This document shows positions 58,636-64,000 of a stretch of 64,000 bases of DNA, one piece after another (position 1 is the stretch's first letter; each line of letters starts with the position of its first letter). The notes under the pieces were generated by a model. It saw only the letters and a list, made by a program, of their open reading frames with translations, was not told the origin of the DNA and did not search any database. The position numbers and the translations under genes were made by a program. The stretch is from Acholoe squamosa (taxonomy: Eukaryota; Annelida; Polychaeta; Phyllodocida; Polynoidae). The stretch lies in NCBI GenBank assembly GCA_949317995.1, contig OX439036.1:21612854-21676853 (forward strand). The letters run 5' to 3'.

Positions 58636-59037
58636 TTTGCACTCAGTTTTCGTATTGAATCCAATCTTGTCATGTCAAGTTATTAAAATGTATGTATCCT
58701 TAGATAACCTAGATGATGATAGTAGGCCATTTTGGGCTCTAACCTTTGAAATATAGAAGGATTTCATGAATGTTCAAGCCTAAGCGAGTCACGGTCTGCC
58801 ATTCGCATCGTCTTCCTCCTTCGTCCTGTGAACTTCATCTGGGCCACTGACACATTTCGTTGGACGAGGAGGCAGACATGAATGGCGGACTGTGGAAAAA
58901 TCATTGGATTCTTCTTTATTTTGAGTGTTAGAGACCAAAATGGCCTACTTACAGTATCTATGGATCATAAATTTCCTTGTTGGGCATAGGATATTATCCA
59001 TTGACATGATTGGATTCAATACGAACAGTGGGTGCAA
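58636..59037. mobile_element. Inverted-repeat element with CGTATTGAATCCAATC ends
   Basis: TTTGCACTCAGTTTTCGTATTGAATCCAATC-type left arm (58636-58676; read in parts) pairs with GATTGGATTCAATACGAACAGTGGGTGCAAA (59008-59037; read in parts). The interior includes ATCATTGGATTCTTCTTTAT, which resembles the arms of the element at 984-1218. Confidence 0.65.
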
Positions 59038-60685
59038 ACATAGGACTACCGCTACAGGTTAGAATTTATTTACTTTTGCATTGGACTTCATCACCGTTCA
59101 GTGTGGCGTAAAGGCTAAGGCTTTTGCCCAGCTCCACTGCCACTCTGCCAGCACTTTCCCAAAATATTCTAAGTCCAACTTGACCTTGAAAAAGTATATC
59201 CAAAAATTAAAAGAAAAGCACATGTTTGTATATGCTCTCATAAGGCACTGGTAGAGGAAAGCATTACAGTAAGGGAGGTGGCAGAATAGTGGTATAATAA
59301 TAAGATAAGGCATGGATTGAGGCAATAAAAGGCAAAGGACATGAAAGTAACCCATTTAATTTCACACATGATGTTATTAGTAGGCAACATAGGTTGTGCA
59401 ATAATCACACAATTGGGTCCTTTATATAGCTAATGGACCCCTCCCCATACTTTCCATATCGTAGCCATATTTGATGGACAGCTCAATATAGTAAACACAA
59501 TAATTTGATACAACAACATCAATGTTCTATCAAGATGCAAAATTAATTTTAGTGATTATAGTGAAACCAACAGAGTCCTATTCAGATATGGAAACTGGAC
59601 AGACAAAATAAGGGCAATTCACAGACATCTCCAGTTCATGCAGTTTAGTGGCCAGGTAAATTGAAGTTAAAAGGTCGATACCCTGGCCCCAATAGCACTT
59701 AAGCCATGTATAGCATGTTGATAGACATTAAGTGGACCATGACTAAGGTTTAAAATGCTGTTAACATTACTGTTTCATGCTGCCACATCATTGCCGTGTA
59801 AGGGGGCCAATTACCGACCCCCCAGACCCCCACAACCAAACCCCATTCACCTACTGATGGCCTAGTGGTCATTGTAGTGATCAAATGAGGTGGAAGGAAT
59901 CATAGCTCACGAACAAGTCAACATGCATGAAATATATTTTACTTCCAATGGTAAATTGGTAAATGCCCATACATGTCATTGACGAGACTATAAATGTCTA
60001 CTTGTTTAGGACTTTTTTTTTTTTTTTTAGAAATAGCTATATTTATTTGACCTACCCTACTGAGAAGCGATGACTTAATTCAAGCAGTCTCCTTCTCCCC
60101 TTTATGGAATCCTCTAAATTCTACAGTCTATATAATATCTTCACTGTTCACAATAGACATTGAATAACATTAGCTATAAATCATATCTCATTCCATTACT
60201 CTACTGTGCTTGCAGGTGAGAGACTTTTACATCGGATGTAAGGTTGGTGTGGCGCTTACGTAAGTATATATAGGCAGCTATAGGGTTCAATTGTCAACTA
60301 GTGGAATACCTGGCTCTATTTACTGCAGAAATACCAGTGCCAGGTACCAAATCAGGTAATGGCAGCCCCGATAGAGAAATGAGGAATTATAAACAAAGAA
60401 CAGGCCTTCTAGGGTAGCTCAGAGCAGACGTATACACACTCAACCTCTTGCCAATATGATTGGTCACGTATCCAGTGCTGGTTTAGAGGGGTTGGTAACT
60501 TTTAATTTCCTTTATCTTTATCAAGATGCCCGCTGCTAGACACTTTACTTGAAATTTGCTGGTTGATAAGCAACCAAAACGCGATACCACAAGAATTCCT
60601 GGTGTTAATTTGGTAGGGGGAGGTGAAGCATCTATCATGGCCCAGAATAGTCGTTGCTATTAAGCATTCTGGATAATGTAAGCTA
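59038..60685. other. No gene recognised
   Basis: Unique AT-rich sequence with a T18-type run at about 60007-60028. The minus ORF at 59098-59355 is unrecognised. Confidence 0.5.
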
Positions 60686-60698
60686 GTTGCTAGGTAAC
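60686..60698. promoter_or_regulatory. RFX X-box-like motif
   Basis: GTTGCTAGGTAAC, one base off a perfect palindrome. Additional TTGCTAG and CTAGCAACC half-sites lie nearby (60530-60820), so it may be part of a local repeat. Confidence 0.3.
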
Positions 60699-61132
60699 CA
60701 GCATCTCTAGCAACCAAGTAACAACACCACCAAAATCTTTAGTATTAGGGGAGTTAATCAAAATGCCTGTTGCTAGGCCGAAATTTGGTTTTGGTTGAAA
60801 TCTGGTTGCTACGCGACATGGTTATTAGGCATAGTTTGCCACGGAGGATTACTGTGGATTTTAGTACTTGAGACCTCAAAGAAATGCATTGTGAATAGAA
60901 GCCTTTTGTGGCAATATGTTTGGGTTGAAATATACTCTGCCTGAAATACCAAACATGTCTACAGTTTGGTTCATAAAGAGTATCAAAAACTCAACCGTCT
61001 CTCACTTTTAATGTGGTTAAACTGTTTGTGTCTGGTCCTGGTCAGTGTCTACACAACAGGGGTGTGCCTGACTATCACCCCTACCACTGACCAACAGAGT
61101 CCAACTACACACGCCATACGGCCATCCATAAT

Positions 61133-61133
<1 letters not shown>
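60699..61133. other. No gene recognised
   Basis: Repeated TTGCTA(G/C) half-site phrases, otherwise unique. Confidence 0.45.

Positions 61134-61226
<93 letters not shown>
61134..61226. repeat. Self-complementary compound microsatellite (CA)n(TA)n(TG)n
   Basis: About 5 CA, 26 TA and 16 TG units in a row, so the CA and TG ends can pair over the AT core. ORFs on both strands across it are artefacts. Confidence 0.97.
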
Positions 61227-61227
<1 letters not shown>

Positions 61228-61713
61228 TTGTGTATACGGACCTCACCTTGGTGGTTTGCTGTAAAAAAGAGAAAGGAAGCTCAGGCTTATCCATAAACAC
61301 AGATGGCTAGCTTATTGCACCAACCCTTTCCAAATTATTTATCATTCCTATTAATTTAACCCATGTTTATAAAATCACAACAGTGTTCTTCCTTTTTGTA
61401 AACACTCATAATGCGTTAAATTGATGATTGCCAGACATATAGATGAGAGCACTAGGTCTACAGAGAACCACTTTGCCACACAGTGTACCAGTGTAGGCAA
61501 TATCAACCTCATGAAATGTCTATGAAATATCCATGAGTCACTGTGCTAATTACTTAGTACTAGGTGACTTATTATTGGGGCATAAGAAGGTATTTGCGTG
61601 ATGGAAGTGCAATTAGGTTGTGTTCTTAAGTGACATTTCATTATCGTGCATTTAGTGACTCAGTACAATGCAATCCTCACTGATGTGTAGGTTAATCATC
61701 AGATGCTTAGTGT
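61227..61713. other. No gene recognised
   Basis: Unique sequence. Confidence 0.5.
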
Positions 61714-61932
61714 ACGTTATACCACGATTTCTGGGTTGCACAGTGCTTTTTGCTGGATATTCCCATGCACATACATGTCGGTATTGCACACCCTGTAGGA
61801 TGTAACATCAATTTTGTAAGGCATGCAGTTATCCATGGATAACCTGAACGCTGTGTGGTTACCCATGGATAACGCGCACACCTCTTATGTCCTTCCATGT
61901 CATATGTTACATGTTAAAACCCATGATAGTCT

Positions 61933-62005
61933 TGACCAGGGCAGGGCTCGAACCTGCAGCCTTAGATCCCTAGTCCAACTCCCTATGCAGTGCGCCACAG
62001 GGACT
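61933..62005 (-). tRNA. tRNA-like sequence 2 in copy B
   Basis: On the minus strand: GTGGCGCACTGCATAGGG, anticodon stem TTGGA/TCTAA with loop CTAGGGA (anticodon AGG if functional), T arm GCAGG/CCTGC with TTCGAGC. The acceptor stem does not pair, so it looks like a tRNA-derived promoter head rather than a tRNA gene. Confidence 0.55.
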
Positions 62006-62139
62006 GACGAGAAATCCCTGGTTCGAACCATGTCTGGATATGATACAAAGCCCGGGAAGGCGACGACTGCAGGCTGTCAGCTACCATAACGGGACGCACT
62101 CAAAAATATCCAAGTTGAGACGGCCACTGAAGGAGGAGA

Positions 62140-62221
62140 TGTGGTGGTCTAGCGGTTAGCGCATTGCGCTCAGCCGTCAAAAGTAGGCGGATCGAATCCC
62201 GGCCCGGACGCGTCTTTTTTT
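62140..62221 (+). tRNA. tRNA-like sequence 1 in copy B with Pol III-type terminator
   Basis: A box TGGTCTAGCGGTTAGCGC and B box GGATCGAATCC lie at tRNA-like spacing, followed by a T7 run at 62215-62221, a normal Pol III stop signal. The acceptor stem is unconvincing. Best read as an internal Pol III promoter unit. Confidence 0.55.
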
Positions 62222-62514
62222 CGCCGTGTGCGCTGTCGCTGTCCGCTGCTGGGCGACGAGGTGTATTATACACAAACATAATAGCGAGACGCATTCAAAG
62301 CTCTAGCTATCCATATTTTTTCGCCATGTGCCACTGCCAAGCCTAGCCCAGACGGGTGCTGTCACTGTCCGCTGCCGGGCGACGAGGTGTATGTACCTGT
62401 GTTCACACACTATGGCTGGCTTCGATCGAGTCCCGGGGAGGGGGAATAATTTTTGTTTTCAACTTGAATTAATTGGTATTCTATTGATTATTTATTGGTT
62501 TCGTGGTATAAAAT

Positions 62515-62640
62515 AAGTAGTCAATGGATAATTAATGACTTGTGTGTGTTAGCAAAGGCTAATTACACTCGGCCTACGGCCTCGTGTAATTGTCCTTCAC
62601 TAACACACACTCGTCATGAATTATCCATTGATTACTTGTT
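62515..62640. repeat. Long terminal hairpin of copy B
   Basis: Arms pair along about 55 bp with a few mismatches (AATGGATAATTAATGAC with GTCATGAATTATCCATT; GTGTGTTAGCAAAGG with CCTTCACTAACACAC). The tip is ACTCGGCCTACGGCCTCGT, identical on the plus strand to copy A's. Confidence 0.9.
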
Positions 62641-62642
62641 CA

Positions 62643-63072
62643 ATATTTTATGTGGTTGCATTCATCATAAATTGGTACGCCATTCAATATCACTTTTATA
62701 CAGCCCCGCCCTTTACATTAAAGAAGAATTATTTGGAAGTCCTTCAGATAAAGAGTCTATCCTGAACCAGCGCTGAAAGAAAACAATATTGCCTTGATTT
62801 TGATTAGTGCTTGGGGATCATTCTGCACTGCCAAGGTGCACGAGCCAAGTGTCACTAGAGACTTGCATGATACTGGTAACTTGTGCACTTACATGCTCGG
62901 GGAGCGGAAAATAAAGGGGCGCAAGGCTTTACAGTATTTTGCTTTCCTTTACAATATCATTCAGTAAATGCTTAATTTAACCAGATTCTGAAGCTACTAA
63001 AGTTAAAAAGAAATCCAGGGCTGACCTGATCCCTCACGTGGATCCTTGAACTAGCGGTAGTTTTGTCGCTCT
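62643..63072. other. No gene recognised
   Basis: Unique sequence. Confidence 0.5.
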
Positions 63073-63817
63073 GGAGCTTAATTCAAAACATCCTGGGATC
63101 CCAACCCCAGCGATCTTAGTGTAGGCACATATCATAAGACCTGACTGGTCTACCCTATGTAATGCAGTGGTTGCAGGCCTGTCCAGAATAGCTAGTCCTG
63201 GGATCACTTCACTATTCCATTTCCACCACTAAGATCACTGTGATCTTAGTGAAAGAAATGCATAGTGGTTTCACCTGAGTATAAGAGCACTTACAGGGAA
63301 CACTCCTGATCGAAAGAGTGAATAGCCTGCTGCAGATATAAAGAGGGGAGGGAGGGCGTTTGCTGAGTGTCCTTGAGGGCTCTTAGGGCTACTCATGCGT
63401 TAAGTACATTGTAAGGTAATTCTTCCCTTCTCTCTCTTTGTCCTGGGGGAGGGCACAATGCTTCTAATAGGCAAGCATAAATGATACATTCATGGGAACA
63501 ACTCTTGAATACTGTACAGGGGTCAACTGCACCCTGTCCTCTTTTGTTAGCCCATATGGGGACGGGGAACGATGGTATAAGCACTCTTGTGAAGAAGAGT
63601 GACTCAACAGCTATTCCTTTATTTTGGGACTCTTACCCCTGTGCCTAGTCAGTTCTTCTTGGAATAGTGTAGGAGGGCTGAGGCTAAGATCGATGCGATC
63701 TTAGTGCTGGCTAGGATATGTGAGCCCAGTCAACTCTTAAGATCGCCTAATAGGATAAGGCTGATTTATTCCTAAGATCGCTGGGGTCGTGATCCCAGGA
63801 TGTTTGAATTAAGCTCC
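63073..63817 (+). mobile_element. GGAGCTTAATTC element, copy 2
   Basis: 745 bp with ends GGAGCTTAATTCAAAACA and TTGAATTAAGCTCC. Same body as 23624-24660 (AGGCACATATCATAAGA, CTAGTCCTGGGATCACTTC, CTACTCATGCGTTAAG, GGAACGATGGTATAAGCAC). It lacks the nested MITE, so it shows the unoccupied site at 63111-63125. The central ~140 bp (about 63425-63545) differs from copy 1. Confidence 0.85.
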
Positions 63818-64000
63818 TGAGTCATTGCTGTGTGATTGCCCAGTAAAGCTATCATGGCCACATCCACTCAACATGGGACTAGGCCTTATTGCAGGCAGCT
63901 TCACCATATACATGATACCCCTAGTCAGCCTCACATTATGGCCCTGCACTCACCCACATCCACATAAACATCCCTCAGGGGATATGGGCAATTTTAGGTT
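63818..64000. other. No gene recognised
   Basis: Unique sequence to the window end. Confidence 0.5.

Larger units (their letters stand above)
61714..62642 (-). mobile_element. Composite hairpin/tRNA-bearing element, copy B (inverted)
   Basis: On the minus strand it matches copy A part by part: hairpin (62515-62640), TTCAAGTTGAAAAC, GCAGCGGACAG boxes, tRNA-like 1, tRNA-like 2, ACATGTAACATATGACATG, and a single TATGTGCATGGGAATATCC-type end. It lacks the 21 bp array expansion (two or three TTATCCATGGATAAC phrases instead) and the terminal duplication. It includes an extra segment between the two tRNA-like parts. Confidence 0.8.

Overview
This window looks like gene-poor, repeat-rich nuclear DNA from an animal, most likely a marine invertebrate. 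The reasons are AT-rich non-coding sequence with long (GA)n and (AT)n microsatellites, minisatellites and satellites, many short inverted-repeat transposons, tRNA-derived repeats and one decayed LTR retrotransposon. There is no operon structure and no long open reading frame. I cannot name the phylum from sequence alone. I recognise no conserved, intact protein-coding gene. The best single candidates are a CpG-rich 87-codon ORF followed closely by a poly(A) signal (25025-25316) and a promoter-like cluster (CCAAT, NRF1-like and ETS-like motifs, 30971-31100).

Layout. 1-445 is a decayed ~40 bp minisatellite. 630-17320 is mostly unique sequence with MITE-like elements, including two inverted copies of one 365 bp MITE (11586-11950 and 16952-17317). 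15603-20105 holds two versions of one inverted-repeat element: a 221 bp form and a 1.7 kb form carrying two internal tandem arrays. 21.4-24.7 kb has a foldback repeat, GC-rich duplicated boxes, a tRNA-Cys-like sequence with a 51 bp minisatellite, an (AT)38 tract and a 1 kb element with a second element nested in it. 27.3-30.4 kb is a 3 kb satellite block: ~31 units of 37-38 bp abutting ~40 units of a 42 bp (2 x 21) repeat with traces of higher-order structure. 38.0 kb holds a 51 bp minisatellite. 39.4-41.9 kb is a degraded LTR retrotransposon with a gag-like remnant but no polymerase. 43.4-46.3 kb is a cluster of inverted-repeat elements. 55.4-57.3 kb and 61.7-62.6 kb carry tRNA-like sequences, most of them inside two inverted copies of a ~1 kb composite element capped by a long hairpin. 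63.1-63.8 kb holds a second copy of the 23.6 kb element.

The window contains its own evidence for transposition. Two nested insertions (11.6 kb and 23.67 kb) have an unoccupied copy of the host element elsewhere in the window (46.2 kb and 63.1 kb). The composite tRNA-bearing element has hairpin arms that diverged between copies while keeping base pairing, and a hairpin tip that is flipped relative to the body. All repeat relationships were read by eye; no alignment or database search was run.
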